A stretch of 64,000 nt of DNA from Burkholderiaceae bacterium (GCA_030695205.1 JAUYTN010000021.1:124001-188000), one strand, 5' to 3'; shown: positions 52,029-60,592, counted from the stretch's first letter. Numbers and translations are program-made. Notes: generated by a model from the letters alone, not told the origin.

Positions 52029-53185
52029 GGGGCTACCTCGGCTGGTTGGGTGGCCACGATGGGGATGTCGCGAAAACGCCCGTAGGTGTAGTGGGCGGCG
52101 CACGCCCCTTCGCTGGACACCATGCACGAGCCCACCGGGTTTTCGGGGGTGCACACGGTGCCGAAAATTTTGCAGTCGGTGGGCCGCTTCACGCCACGCA
52201 AAATGGCACCGCACTCGCAGGCCTTGTTGTCGGGCACAGGGGTGTAGCTCAGGTCAAAGCGGCGTTCGGCGTCAAAGCTGGCAAAAGACCCGCGTATCTT
52301 CAGCGCGCTGTAGGGCACCTCGCCCAGGCCGCGCCATTCGAAGCTGGGTCGCAACTCAAAAACCTCTGACACCAGCGCCTGAGCCTTGAGGTTGCCCGCT
52401 GGCGTGACGGCGCGGGTGAACTCGTTTTCTACATGGGCGCGGCCTTCGTTGACCTGGCGCACCAGCATCAGAATGGCCTGCATCACGTCCAGCGGCTCGA
52501 ACCCGGCAATCACCACCGGCTTGCGGTACTCCTCGGCAAAGTGGTCGTAAGGTGCCGAGCCGATGACGATGCTCACGTGCGCGGGGCCAATAAACCCGTC
52601 TATGGGCACGGTGCCCAACTGCCGCACCTCGGGCGATTCCAAAATGTGCGTGATGGCCGACGGCGTGAGCACGTGACAGCACAGCACACTGAAGTTGGCC
52701 AGGCCTTCGCGGTGGGCCTCGCGGATGGCGAGCGCCGTGGGCGGCGTGGTGGTCTCAAACCCAATGGCAAAAAACACCACCTCGCGCTGCGGGTTGGCAC
52801 GGGCAATGCCCAGCGCATCGGCAGCCGAATAGACCATGCGGATATCCCCGCCCCGTGCCTTGGCCTTGGTGAGCGACAAGCCGTCGGAAGCCGGCACACG
52901 CATGGTGTCGCCATACGTGCACACGATGGCGCCACGCTCCAGCGCCAGGCGGATGGCCAGGTCGATGCGCCCAATGGGCAACACACACACCGGGCAGCCG
53001 GGGCCGTGGATCATGCGCACGTTGGGCGGCAGCAGCTCCAGCACGCCATAGCGCTGAATGGCATGCGTGTGGCCACCGCAAAACTCCATGAAGCTGTAGC
53101 GGCGGTCGGCTTGGGCCTCGGCGGCCAGGCGTGCGCCGATCTGGCGGGCCAGGTCGCCGTCGCGGAATTCGTCGATGTATTTCAT
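52025..53185 (-). CDS. hypD: HypD, scaffold for Fe(CN)2CO assembly
   Basis: The 386-residue protein has the thiol-redox motifs EFCGGHTHAI and GPGCPVCVLPIG, the GFETTTPPTA motif, and a C-terminal [4Fe-4S] set (ACECGAILRG, DCKIFG, GSCMVS). All the HypD hallmark cysteines are present. It works with HypC to hold iron while HypE adds cyanide ligands. It overlaps hypC and hypE by 4 bp each, and its length matches the family. Confidence 0.97.
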   Translation of the reverse strand: MKYIDEFRDGDLARQIGARLAAEAQADRRYSFMEFCGGHTHAIQRYGVLELLPPNVRMIHGPGCPVCVLPIGRIDLAIRLALERGAIVCTYGDTMRVPASDGLSLTKAKARGGDIRMVYSAADALGIARANPQREVVFFAIGFETTTPPTALAIREAHREGLANFSVLCCHVLTPSAITHILESPEVRQLGTVPIDGFIGPAHVSIVIGSAPYDHFAEEYRKPVVIAGFEPLDVMQAILMLVRQVNEGRAHVENEFTRAVTPAGNLKAQALVSEVFELRPSFEWRGLGEVPYSALKIRGSFASFDAERRFDLSYTPVPDNKACECGAILRGVKRPTDCKIFGTVCTPENPVGSCMVSSEGACAAHYTYGRFRDIPIVATQPAEVAP

Positions 53186-53430
53186 GGGGTCACCGGTTCG
53201 GTGGGGGCTGCGTCCATGGCAGCCAGTTCGGCAAACAGCGCCAGCGTGCACTGGGCCTCTTCGGGGTCGATGGTGCCGATGGCATGGCCCACGTGCACGA
53301 TGACGTAGTCGCCCACCTGCGCACCATCGACCAGTGCCACCGATATTTCTTTGCGAATGCCCCCGAGGTTGACCAGCGCCTGGTCGTTGGGGCGCAGCTC
53401 GACCACGAGTGCGGGAATGGCTAGACACAT
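53182..53430 (-). CDS. hypC: HypC, hydrogenase maturation chaperone
   Basis: This 82-residue OB-fold chaperone has the essential N-terminal Cys2 (MCLAIPALVVEL) and the VGDYVIVHVGHAIGTID motif. It shuttles the Fe(CN)2CO group with HypD and binds large-subunit precursors. It overlaps the 3' end of hypF by 10 bp and hypD by 4 bp. A related protein, HoxL, is encoded separately at 59654-59959 for the membrane-bound enzyme. Confidence 0.96.
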   Translation of the reverse strand: MCLAIPALVVELRPNDQALVNLGGIRKEISVALVDGAQVGDYVIVHVGHAIGTIDPEEAQCTLALFAELAAMDAAPTEPVTP

Positions 53431-54581
53431 GGTTCGAATTCCTTCAAAGGGGAGAGAGGCACGGCGCGCATCAACAGCCGTTGCGCCACCCAGGCCTGGC
53501 CCAGGGCCAGCCCGGCATCGCCACAGCTGTGTGCATGGGGGCGCAGCACGGTCAGGCCTGCTGACTGCAAACGCGCCACCACCCGCTCGCTGAGGATGCG
53601 GTTGGCAAAACACCCGCCGCCCAGGCACACCACCCTGCAGCTGTGTTGGTGGGCGGCGGCTCGGGCCCAGCGGGCCAGGGCATCGGCCAGGGCCAGGTGA
53701 AAGCCTGCGGCGGCGGCGTCCACATGGGCCACGTTGGCAGACGCCTGCGCCGCCAACAGGTGAGGCACCAGGCCCAACAGGTTCAGCCGGTTGTCCGCGT
53801 CGATGGTGGCCCCTGGCAGTGGCAGCAAGTCGGGCTGGCGCCGCAGCGCCCGGGTGGCCGCCTGCTCCAGCGCGATGGCGGCTTCGGCCTCTTGGGTCTG
53901 GCGCACGCTCAGGCCCAGCGCACCTGCGGCCGCGTCAAACCAGCGGCCTGCGCTGCTGGTGGGCGGGCAGTTCAGCCCGCGTGCCAGCATGTGCTGCACG
54001 CCTGCCGCCAAACTCTCGCCCACCAGGGGGGCAAAACGCGGCGTGATGTCTGCGTTGCTGCCCAGCGCGTGCAGGGCGCTGGCTGCCATGCGCCAGGGTT
54101 CGCGCGCGGCGCGGTCGCCGCCGGGCAGCGCCAGCGGGGTCAGGTGGCCCAGGCGCTCGCAGCTGGCGCCGTCCACCCGCAGCAGTTCTCCGCCCCAGGC
54201 CGTGCCGTCGGTGCCCAGGCCCACGCCATCCAAAGCCAGGCCAATGGCCGGGCCTTGCACCCCGTGCTCGGCCAGCACTGCCGCGATGTGGGCATGGTGG
54301 TGCTGCACGCCGATGGCGGGCACACCCAGCTCGGCCGCCAGTTGCAGCGCCAGTTGCGTGCTGAAAAAATCCGGGTGCAGATCGTGTGCAACCGCAGAAA
54401 CAGTAGCTGACAATCCTTGCAGAATAAGCGCTGAAGAGGTTTTTAGTGCAAAACAAGCTGCCGGATCGGCCAGGTCACCATGCAGGGCTGACCACACCGC
54501 TTGGTCGCCTTGCAGCAGGCAGGCGGTGTTGTTCAGCCAGGCGCCGCAGGCCAGCACGGTGGGCATGGGGGTGTGCGGCAT
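53421..54581 (-). CDS. hypF: HypF1-type short carbamoyltransferase (C-terminal domain only)
   Basis: The protein is only 386 residues, about half of a standard HypF (about 750). It keeps the Kae1/YgjD-like carbamoyltransferase domain: VAHDLHPDFFST, HHHAHIAAVLAEHG, ALDGVGLGTDGTAWGGE, and CLGGGCFANRIL. The acylphosphatase, zinc-finger and YrdC/Sua5 domains of full HypF are absent. The R. eutropha HypF1 of the membrane-bound hydrogenase operon is truncated in the same way. A complete HypF elsewhere in the genome would be expected to supply carbamoyl-adenylate. Residues about 52-63 are encoded by a dispersed repeat. Confidence 0.93.
   Translation of the reverse strand: MPHTPMPTVLACGAWLNNTACLLQGDQAVWSALHGDLADPAACFALKTSSALILQGLSATVSAVAHDLHPDFFSTQLALQLAAELGVPAIGVQHHHAHIAAVLAEHGVQGPAIGLALDGVGLGTDGTAWGGELLRVDGASCERLGHLTPLALPGGDRAAREPWRMAASALHALGSNADITPRFAPLVGESLAAGVQHMLARGLNCPPTSSAGRWFDAAAGALGLSVRQTQEAEAAIALEQAATRALRRQPDLLPLPGATIDADNRLNLLGLVPHLLAAQASANVAHVDAAAAGFHLALADALARWARAAAHQHSCRVVCLGGGCFANRILSERVVARLQSAGLTVLRPHAHSCGDAGLALGQAWVAQRLLMRAVPLSPLKEFEPCV
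54397..54432 (-). repeat. Intragenic dispersed repeat within hypF
   Basis: Read on the minus strand, these 36 bases start CAGCGCTTATTCTG and end TGTCAGCTACTGTTTC. They align without gaps to the nrdJ copy at 10015-10050, with most positions identical, including all of CAGCGCTT and TTGTCAGCTA. It encodes SALILQGLSATVS, replacing the usual segment just before VAHDLHPD. Confidence 0.7.
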
Positions 54582-54594
54582 CGCTCGGGTGCGC

Positions 54595-55620
54595 TCAGGC
54601 GGCTGAGCTCAGCGCCGCTCTGGCCTGTGCCAGCTCGGCCTCCAGCTGCTGCACCCGCAGGCGCAAAGCGGCCTCGGCATCAGATTCGGCAGGGTGGTGG
54701 TGGCCGTGGCCCAGGGCATGGTCCAGCCAGTGCAGCCAGTCGCCCATGCCTTCGCCTGTGGTGGCCGAGAGCTGGATGATTTCAATGGCCGGGTTGACGC
54801 GCCGCGCCAGCGCGATGCAACGCGCCACGTCGAAGTTCACATGCGGCAGCAGGTCGATCTTGTTCAGGATCATCAGCTGCGAGGCGGCAAACATGTCGGG
54901 GTACTTGAGCGGCTTGTCCTCGCCCTCGGTCACCGACAGGATGGCCACCTTGGCCGCTTCGCCCAGGTCCCACACGGCGGGGCACACCAGGTTGCCGACG
55001 TTCTCGATGAACAGCAGGCTGTGGCTATCGTGGTCATGGCTGTGGTCGTGGCTCTGCGCATGTTCGTGACCATCCGCATGCGTGTGACCGTGGTCGTGAC
55101 CCGGCGCATGGCTGTGGTCATGGTCGTGCGTGTGCCCGTGTCCGTGGTCATCGGCATGTGTGGCGTGCGTGTGCAGCTGGGCAAACGCCTCGGCCACCAT
55201 CGGGGCATCCAGGTGGCAGCCTTTGCCGGTGTTGACCTGGATGGCCGGTGCGCCCGTGGCGCGGATGCGGTCGGCATCGAAGCTGGTTTGCTGGTCGCCC
55301 TCGATCACGGCCACATGCAGGCCGGGGGCGTGGGTGCGCAGCGCCTCGATGGTGGCGCACAGCAGCGTGGTTTTGCCCGAGCCGGGGCTGGACACCAGGT
55401 TGAGCGCGGTCACGCCGTGCGCCAGAAAGTGCGCCCGGTTCTGCCCGGCCACGCGGTTGTTGGCCCCCAGGATGTCGGTCTCCAGCTTGATGGCCCGCGC
55501 CTGGCTCATGCCAGGCACCGACACGCGGGCGGCACCGGCCCCAAAGTGCAGGTCGCCGCTGGTTGGGTTCACTTGTGCCGTGGTGGTGCCCGTATCGGCA
55601 CATCCGCAAACTACGCACAT
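54595..55620 (-). CDS. hypB: HypB, nickel-binding GTPase, with internal histidine-rich insertion
   Basis: This 341-residue protein starts with the high-affinity nickel motif MCVVCGC. It has the G1 loop [11 protein letters not shown] (77-87), the metal-site motif TGKGCHLDA (131-139), the ENVGNLVCP motif (206-214) and NKID. Residues 150-200 contain 21 histidines in 51 positions, mostly alternating with Asp, Gly or Thr. In HypB families that I know, such a stretch lies near the N-terminus before G1, whereas here it interrupts the GTPase domain between metal site and switch region. It delivers nickel with HypA and may store nickel. A C-terminal helix follows the GTPase domain. Confidence 0.94.
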   Translation of the reverse strand: MCVVCGCADTGTTTAQVNPTSGDLHFGAGAARVSVPGMSQARAIKLETDILGANNRVAGQNRAHFLAHGVTALNLVSSPGSGKTTLLCATIEALRTHAPGLHVAVIEGDQQTSFDADRIRATGAPAIQVNTGKGCHLDAPMVAEAFAQLHTHATHADDHGHGHTHDHDHSHAPGHDHGHTHADGHEHAQSHDHSHDHDSHSLLFIENVGNLVCPAVWDLGEAAKVAILSVTEGEDKPLKYPDMFAASQLMILNKIDLLPHVNFDVARCIALARRVNPAIEIIQLSATTGEGMGDWLHWLDHALGHGHHHPAESDAEAALRLRVQQLEAELAQARAALSSAA

Positions 55621-55671
55621 GGTCTGTCTCCTTTGTTGTGGTGTCCGGGGGCTGTGCCCACGGGGGTGGTT

Positions 55672-56019
55672 TCAATCATCGCCGACCATCATGTCCAGCA
55701 CACGCAGCTCCTGCCCGCCCGTGGGCTGGAGCTGAAAGCGGCCGCACTGCGGGCAGGCATCGCCGCGCCGGGCAATGGCCACGGTTTGCCCGCAACCCAG
55801 GCACCAGGCCTGGCCGGGGGGCGTTTCAATGGCTATCTGTGCACCTTGCAACAGCGTGCCGGGGGCCAGGCTCTCCAGCGCAAAGCGCAGCGCCCGCACA
55901 TCCACGCCCGCCAGTTCCCCGGCTTCCAGGCGCAGCGACATCAGCCGCGTGAATCCTTCGCGCCGGGCGGCATCTTCCACCAGTTGCAGCACGCCACCGG
56001 CCAGGCTGGCTTCATGCAT
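55672..56019 (-). CDS. hypA: HypA, nickel metallochaperone
   Basis: This 115-residue protein has the N-terminal MHEASLAGGV (nickel ligand His2) and a zinc-binding pair CLGCGQ and CPQCGR. The full HypA fold length is present. It acts with HypB in nickel insertion into hydrogenase large subunits. The ATG at 56019 was chosen because MHEAS is invariant in the family; it overlaps the hoxV stop by 8 bp. The 51-bp gap to hypB is the largest within the hyp group. Confidence 0.96.
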   Translation of the reverse strand: MHEASLAGGVLQLVEDAARREGFTRLMSLRLEAGELAGVDVRALRFALESLAPGTLLQGAQIAIETPPGQAWCLGCGQTVAIARRGDACPQCGRFQLQPTGGQELRVLDMMVGDD

Positions 56020-57304
56020 GGGGTGTCTCCGTTGGGGTGGGGGCTGCGGCCATCTCAAAAGGCACGCAGGGGTCGAAGGCCGCCATCAGCAGTCGCACCC
56101 GGCGCTCTGCCTCGGCAGCGGGTTGGTTGGCATCCAGCCGGGCAATGGCCTGGGCCACCGCGCCGTGCGGGTGGAAGTTCCATTCGGTGGGGGCGAGCAC
56201 GTTGCAGGCCCGCACGGTGGGCTGGCCTGTGCCCAGGTTCAGCTCCACCCGGTGGATCAGCAGCCCGCGCGCCATTTCCACCCAGGCCAGGCCCTGGTGG
56301 GTGCCGGTCTGCACCGCGCCGTGCAGCAGGGGCTCGGGCTGGTCTGGCGTGTGCAGGCACAGGTGCACCAGCTCGGCCAGGCGGCTGCCCAGCAGGCCCC
56401 AGGCCGTCAGTGGCTGAGGGTGCAACTGGGGCAGCGGGTGGTTCAGCCGCGTCCAGCTGCCGGTGTGGGCGCAGGTGCCTTGCCATTGCGGGGCCAGGCT
56501 GAAGCCGGGCTGTGTGCGCAGGGCATGGGCCAGAGCCTGCAGGTTGCTGCCGTCGGCATGGGCATGCAATGCCTCGGCAGGGTTCAGCGGCACGGGGTCG
56601 TCTGCTGTTCTGGCCGCATGCAACAGGGCCGCCAGCCAGCCGGTGTGGCGGCTGGCCCAGTCGGCCAGCCAGCCTGCGCCGCCCGCTTGCCACTGGTGCG
56701 CCCAGGTGGTGGCAGGCATGTGCAGCAGTTCGTGTTCCAGCCAGGCCAGGGTGGCGGGCCAGTGGTCGGTTTGCCCCGCAGGGTGGAGCAGTGGGCAGCG
56801 TGGCAGGGCGGCATGGGCCTGGGCGGCCAGATCGGTTGGGTGGGCTGGCTGGGCTTGGGCAGCCCGCGTGGCCCCGGCAGGTGTGGCACCGGTGGCCAGC
56901 AGGCGCGGCCAGTCCAGGCCCATGCGGCGGATGTGCTCCTGGGCGGTTTCGATGCGCAGGCGTTGCGCCACATGCGACGGCGGCAGGGTGGCCTGCACGC
57001 CGGGCACTGCTGCATTCAGCGCCAGCTGGGCACACAGGCGGTGGGCATGGCTGCACAGGTTGAACACGCTGGCCAGCAGCCCCGGCAGGGCAGCGGCTGT
57101 CTGGCCCACGGCCAGCCGGGCTGCCCAGTCGCGGCGGCTGCTTTGCAGGGCCAGCGGTGGGCGGGCTCCCGGCACCACGCGCAGGCTGCCCGCCAGGTTG
57201 ACCAGGCCAGCCATGCCCGCCAAGCCCACTGTGCCGGCTGCTTCAGCTGCCTCTGCCGTTCTCGCCAGAGCAGACACCCCGGTGGCCGGTGGCGTCGGCC
57301 TCAT
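56012..57304 (-). CDS. hoxV: HoxV/HupK-type hydrogenase assembly protein (degenerate large-subunit paralogue)
   Basis: This 430-residue protein resembles a hydrogenase large subunit with the metal site eroded. The C-terminal DPCVPFEMAAA stands where DPCxxCxxH would be, and the N-terminal L1 motif is not complete. Family members (HupK, HoxV) are thought to act as a scaffold carrying the Fe(CN)2CO unit during maturation of the membrane-bound enzyme. Ala, His, Leu and Trp are abundant. It overlaps hoxT by 4 bp and hypA by 8 bp, matching the hoxTV-hypA order of R. eutropha. Confidence 0.88.
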   Translation of the reverse strand: MRPTPPATGVSALARTAEAAEAAGTVGLAGMAGLVNLAGSLRVVPGARPPLALQSSRRDWAARLAVGQTAAALPGLLASVFNLCSHAHRLCAQLALNAAVPGVQATLPPSHVAQRLRIETAQEHIRRMGLDWPRLLATGATPAGATRAAQAQPAHPTDLAAQAHAALPRCPLLHPAGQTDHWPATLAWLEHELLHMPATTWAHQWQAGGAGWLADWASRHTGWLAALLHAARTADDPVPLNPAEALHAHADGSNLQALAHALRTQPGFSLAPQWQGTCAHTGSWTRLNHPLPQLHPQPLTAWGLLGSRLAELVHLCLHTPDQPEPLLHGAVQTGTHQGLAWVEMARGLLIHRVELNLGTGQPTVRACNVLAPTEWNFHPHGAVAQAIARLDANQPAAEAERRVRLLMAAFDPCVPFEMAAAPTPTETPHA

Positions 57305-57900
57305 GTGGCCGCTCCCTGGCGCGGGCGAGCACCCCATAAAAATGATCGGCGTGCGGGCATGGGTGGCACAGCCTGGGCAGGTGTGGCCGGGTGGGTCTGG
57401 GCCGACGGGTCAAGGCGGGCCACCGGGCTGGTCGGTGCAGTGGCAGCCGGCCGCACCAAGGCCAGCGTGGCCCAAGCGGTTTCGCGGGCCAGGGCCTGGC
57501 TGGTGAAGCCATCCATGGGCGAAAACAGCGCACAGGTTTCATGGAAGCCAATGGCGTCGTCGTGCGCGCCAATGAAGTCAAAGCGCTCGCAGCCAAACTG
57601 GCGCACCGCGCTGCGGCCCACCCGGTTGCCATGTGGCAGCACCGCCAGTGGCAGTCGCACCAGGCTCATGAACCACGGGGTGATCAGCACCCCCTCGGCC
57701 ACGGGTGCCGCAGCCGCATCGGTATCTGCTTTGGCCTGCGCCGCCCACTCGAAGCCCACCACCTCCACACACAGCGCCGGGTTCAGCAGCGGCACACCCG
57801 CCATGCGCTCGGTCTGCACACGCACCAAGTGCCGGGTCAAGGCGTCCACACGCTGCTGGAGTGCGGCGGCGGTGGGCGGGGGTGTTGGGGTGGCGGCCAT
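57301..57900 (-). CDS. hoxT: HoxT, HybE-family hydrogenase assembly chaperone
   Basis: The 199-residue protein has the HybE/HupJ core: MAGVPLLNPALCVEVVGFEW, GVLITPWFMSLVRLPL and FDFIGAHDDAIGFHETCALFSPM. It helps Tat-dependent export or folding of the small subunit and cofactor assembly in the membrane-bound enzyme. The C-terminal 45 residues are Pro/Ala-rich. The ATG at 57900 lies 4 bp after the hoxR stop; a longer frame lies within hoxR. It overlaps hoxV by 4 bp. Confidence 0.92.
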   Translation of the reverse strand: MAATPTPPPTAAALQQRVDALTRHLVRVQTERMAGVPLLNPALCVEVVGFEWAAQAKADTDAAAAPVAEGVLITPWFMSLVRLPLAVLPHGNRVGRSAVRQFGCERFDFIGAHDDAIGFHETCALFSPMDGFTSQALARETAWATLALVRPAATAPTSPVARLDPSAQTHPATPAQAVPPMPARRSFLWGARPRQGAAT

Positions 57901-57904
57901 GGCG

Positions 57905-58144
57905 TCAGGTGGCTTCATCGGGCAGCAACAGAAACTGGTCGGGCTCGCAGTCGCAGTTGGGGCAGCGCCAGTGCGGCGGCAAATCGGCAAACGGGGTGCC
58001 TGGTGCAATTTGCCACTGCGGGTCGCCCTGCGCCGGGTCGTACACCCACCAGCAAATTTTGCATTCCAGGCGCGAGCCGGGTTGCAACACGTTGCGGTTG
58101 CCCAGGTACGAGCCTTCAAAACCCTCAAACGGTGGGTGGCTCAT
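57905..58144 (-). CDS. hoxR: HoxR, hydrogenase-associated rubredoxin
   Basis: This 79-residue rubredoxin has ligand pairs CKICWWVYDP and CPNCDCEPDQF, the HupI/HoxR version with the ADLPPHWRCPNC segment. One Fe is bound by four Cys. In R. eutropha HoxR it aids correct assembly of the special [4Fe-3S] cluster of the O2-tolerant small subunit under air. It lies between hoxQ (34-bp gap) and hoxT. Confidence 0.96.
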   Translation of the reverse strand: MSHPPFEGFEGSYLGNRNVLQPGSRLECKICWWVYDPAQGDPQWQIAPGTPFADLPPHWRCPNCDCEPDQFLLLPDEAT

Positions 58145-58178
58145 GGTGGGGTGGCCTTGGCAGGGGTGGCATGGCGCA

Positions 58179-59060
58179 TCAGGCCTGTTCCAGGTAGGCC
58201 ATCAGGTCGAGCAGGCGGTCGTGCGAATCGCGCAGGTCTTCGGGGGCGGCCATGGCCACTTCGGGCATATCCACCACCTCGACGGTGTTCAGAATGACCT
58301 TGTCCATGGAGTTGTAGTACACCACGCGCCAGCAGTTGGGCAGGCGGGTGTTGGAGATGCGGCAGTTGCCATACCCGCGCGAGAGCATGAGCACCCGGCC
58401 CGTGCCCAGGTGGTGGTCCAGAAAGCCGATGTCTTCGGGCGACACCGGCAGCAGCGTGAGGTTGACCACATGCGGCAGTTGCCCGGGCTTCCAGCCCGCC
58501 ACCTGGTCGCGGATTTCTTCCAGCAGCAGCGGTGCGTTTTGCACATTGGGGGGCAGGGCGCCTATCCACTGCGGCGGGCTGCCAGCAGGCCACACGTCGT
58601 CTTGCGCCATGACCCGGAGCAAAGCGGGCACCGGCCCGACCTCGATCACATCGTCGATCAAACGGCTCTCGCCCTCTTCCTGGCGAAAGGTCATGAGCCG
58701 CCACACACCGGCCAGCACGGCCTCCTGCACACGCACCTCCAGCCCGCCGTCGGGCTCGCGCACCAGGGCGCTGGCTTCGCCTTCGCCCAGCACCTGGTTG
58801 ACCAGCGCCAGGTCGGCGGCGGGCAGGCCGTTCAGCGGCACCTGCCCGCCTGGGCCGCGCTCGGCGGTGCGGTCCAGCAGTGCCAGCACCTGGGACAGTG
58901 CGGCCTGAGCGGCGTCGCGCCCGGCCAGCTCTTCGGGTTCGGGCAGCATGGGGGCGCGGTAGGTGTCCATGTCTTTCGGCATGGGCAGGTAGTCCAGCGT
59001 TTCTTCTTCAAGCTGGGTGCCGGGGCCAAGCGCCACGACTGGGATGGGAAAGTTTTTCAT
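58179..59060 (-). CDS. hoxQ: HoxQ (HupH), hydrogenase small-subunit chaperone
   Basis: The 293-residue protein has N-terminal FPIPVVALGPGTQ and EEETLDYLPMP, and C-terminal RGYGNCRISNTRLPNCWRVVYYNSMDKVILNTVEVVD, the strongest HupH signature. With HoxO it binds the HoxK precursor and prevents premature export. No signal peptide or membrane helix is present. Gaps of 29 bp to hoxO and 34 bp to hoxR fit one operon. Confidence 0.95.
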   Translation of the reverse strand: MKNFPIPVVALGPGTQLEEETLDYLPMPKDMDTYRAPMLPEPEELAGRDAAQAALSQVLALLDRTAERGPGGQVPLNGLPAADLALVNQVLGEGEASALVREPDGGLEVRVQEAVLAGVWRLMTFRQEEGESRLIDDVIEVGPVPALLRVMAQDDVWPAGSPPQWIGALPPNVQNAPLLLEEIRDQVAGWKPGQLPHVVNLTLLPVSPEDIGFLDHHLGTGRVLMLSRGYGNCRISNTRLPNCWRVVYYNSMDKVILNTVEVVDMPEVAMAAPEDLRDSHDRLLDLMAYLEQA

Positions 59061-59089
59061 GAGCAGGTGTCCTGGGCGGGTGTGTCGGT

Positions 59090-59626
59090 TCAGTGGCAGC
59101 TGCTGTCACCAACAGCGCTTGCGTGGCTGACCACGGGAATGCCGATGGTGGGCGGGCGCGAAGGCGGCAGCGCCAGCGCGGCGGCCACGCCACGCAGGTA
59201 CACGTCCCAGTCTTGCATGCCAGCGATGGCGGTCACGTACTGGCCATTGCGCAGAAACAGCAGCGTGGGCCAGCGCTGCGAGCCGTAGCGGCGGGCCACG
59301 GCATCTTCGCTGTCACGCGGAACCACGGCCAGCTTGAACCGGTGGGGAAACGCCCTCATCAGCTCGGGCAGCACGGCGGCCACGTCTTGCCCCTCGGGAA
59401 AGCGCACCGGGTCACCGGCCAGCAGCACCACACGGTCGCCACCACCGGCGGTCCAGTCGGCCACGGTGGCTTCAGTCACCCAGTCGGCGCCGAAGTCGCG
59501 CGCCAGGCGCATCACCAGCGGTGGCGCGGGGTCGGTGTCGGGCTCCGGCAGTGCAAACCCCCGGCCAGGGGTTGGGGCGGCGGGGTGAATCGGGGTATGA
59601 ATCGCGGTGTTCAGGGGGGTGTGCAC
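59090..59626 (-). CDS. hoxO: HoxO (HupG), thioredoxin-fold small-subunit chaperone
   Basis: This 178-residue thioredoxin-like protein, HyaE/HupG family, has the redox cysteine motif missing. LKLAVVPRDSEDAVARRYGS-type segment FKLAVVPRDSEDAVA and WPTLLFLRNGQYV follow the fold. The N-terminal 30 residues are Pro/Thr-rich. It protects the Tat-exported HoxK precursor together with HoxQ. It is 27 bp from hoxL and 29 bp from hoxQ. Confidence 0.92.
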   Translation of the reverse strand: MHTPLNTAIHTPIHPAAPTPGRGFALPEPDTDPAPPLVMRLARDFGADWVTEATVADWTAGGGDRVVLLAGDPVRFPEGQDVAAVLPELMRAFPHRFKLAVVPRDSEDAVARRYGSQRWPTLLFLRNGQYVTAIAGMQDWDVYLRGVAAALALPPSRPPTIGIPVVSHASAVGDSSCH

Positions 59627-59653
59627 GGGGGGTGTCCTGTGGAGGGTATGGGT

Positions 59654-59959
59654 TCAGTGTTGGCCCGTCAGCTGCCTGAGCTGTTGGGCCGTCATTTGGG
59701 AAGGCAGGGCAAAGCCCGCGTCGCCGTCGGCATCCAGCCCGTTCATGGCACCCAGCACCAGGTCGAGGGCGGCGTTGACTTCGGATGCGCGGGTGGCGTC
59801 AATGCGTTCGCGGGCATCGCCCAGAAACACCAGCAACCAGTCGCCAGGGGCCACCGGCCCCACCAGCGCGGTGTTGACGCGGCGGCGCTCCCCCCGTCCC
59901 TCGCACCAGGCGTGGCCGGGTTCAAGGGCGGTGACCTGCATGGGCATGCCTATGCACAT
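59654..59959 (-). CDS. hoxL: HoxL, HypC-family chaperone for the membrane-bound hydrogenase
   Basis: This 101-residue HypC-like OB-fold protein begins MCIGMPMQV with the essential Cys2 and has GDWLLVFLGDARERID. It is longer than HypC at the C-terminus. In R. eutropha HoxL is needed for Fe(CN)2CO delivery to HoxG. It starts 3 bp after the hoxM stop. Its presence beside HypC shows that dedicated and general chaperones coexist. Confidence 0.94.
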   Translation of the reverse strand: MCIGMPMQVTALEPGHAWCEGRGERRRVNTALVGPVAPGDWLLVFLGDARERIDATRASEVNAALDLVLGAMNGLDADGDAGFALPSQMTAQQLRQLTGQH

Positions 59960-59962
59960 GGC

Positions 59963-60592
59963 TCAGCCCGCCAACGACGCTGGAAAAAACCGCTGGTCAC
60001 CTTCGCGGCATGCGGCCTCGGGTGCGGGGCGCTGGGTTTCGTAGGCGGCCAGGGCCAGTTCTTCCAGCGTCACGGCCTCGCGGCCACCCAACGGCGTTTG
60101 CCGCGCGGTGGGCTGGCCGCCCCATTGGGCAATCTGCTCCACGCCCAGCGCCACGGCGTCTTCCAGCGCCGCCTTGACCACCGGGCGCAGGCTGCCGCCG
60201 TAGTCGTCCAGCTCTTGTGGCTGGCAGCCGATCAGCAGCACCTCGGCCGGGTACTTTCCAGTGAGTTGTGCCAGCGACAGCACCTCCTGGAACCCGGTCT
60301 GGTGCAGGCTCATTTTTTTGGCGCCCATGAAGCGGGGCACGTCGCCGTTGCGAATCAGCTTGAGCGTGCCGGGCTCCAGGCCGTAGTCGATGGCATCAAA
60401 TATCAGCAGCGCGTCCGCCGCCTGCACATGCTGAATCAGGTACAGGCCCTGCGTGCCGCCGTCGATCAGGCTGACGTGCTCGGCAAACTCGCAGCGACGC
60501 TGCAGCGCCTCGATGCAGCGCACGCCAAAGCCTTCATCGGCCCACAGCAGGTTGCCAATGCCCAGGGCCACAATGGTCTGCGGCTGGGTCAC
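59963..60592 (-). CDS. hoxM: HoxM, maturation protease for the membrane-bound hydrogenase
   Basis: The 209-residue HyaD-type endopeptidase begins TQPQTIVALGIGNLLWADEGFG, where the Glu binds nickel of the precursor, and contains FDAIDYG and the SLHQTGFQEVL motif with conserved His. It removes the 15-residue HoxG tail. The start is a GTG at 60592, which overlaps the hoxZ stop in a GTGA; no ATG in the frame gives the family opening. The long open frame upstream is a shadow in hoxZ. Confidence 0.94.
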   Translation of the reverse strand: MTQPQTIVALGIGNLLWADEGFGVRCIEALQRRCEFAEHVSLIDGGTQGLYLIQHVQAADALLIFDAIDYGLEPGTLKLIRNGDVPRFMGAKKMSLHQTGFQEVLSLAQLTGKYPAEVLLIGCQPQELDDYGGSLRPVVKAALEDAVALGVEQIAQWGGQPTARQTPLGGREAVTLEELALAAYETQRPAPEAACREGDQRFFPASLAG

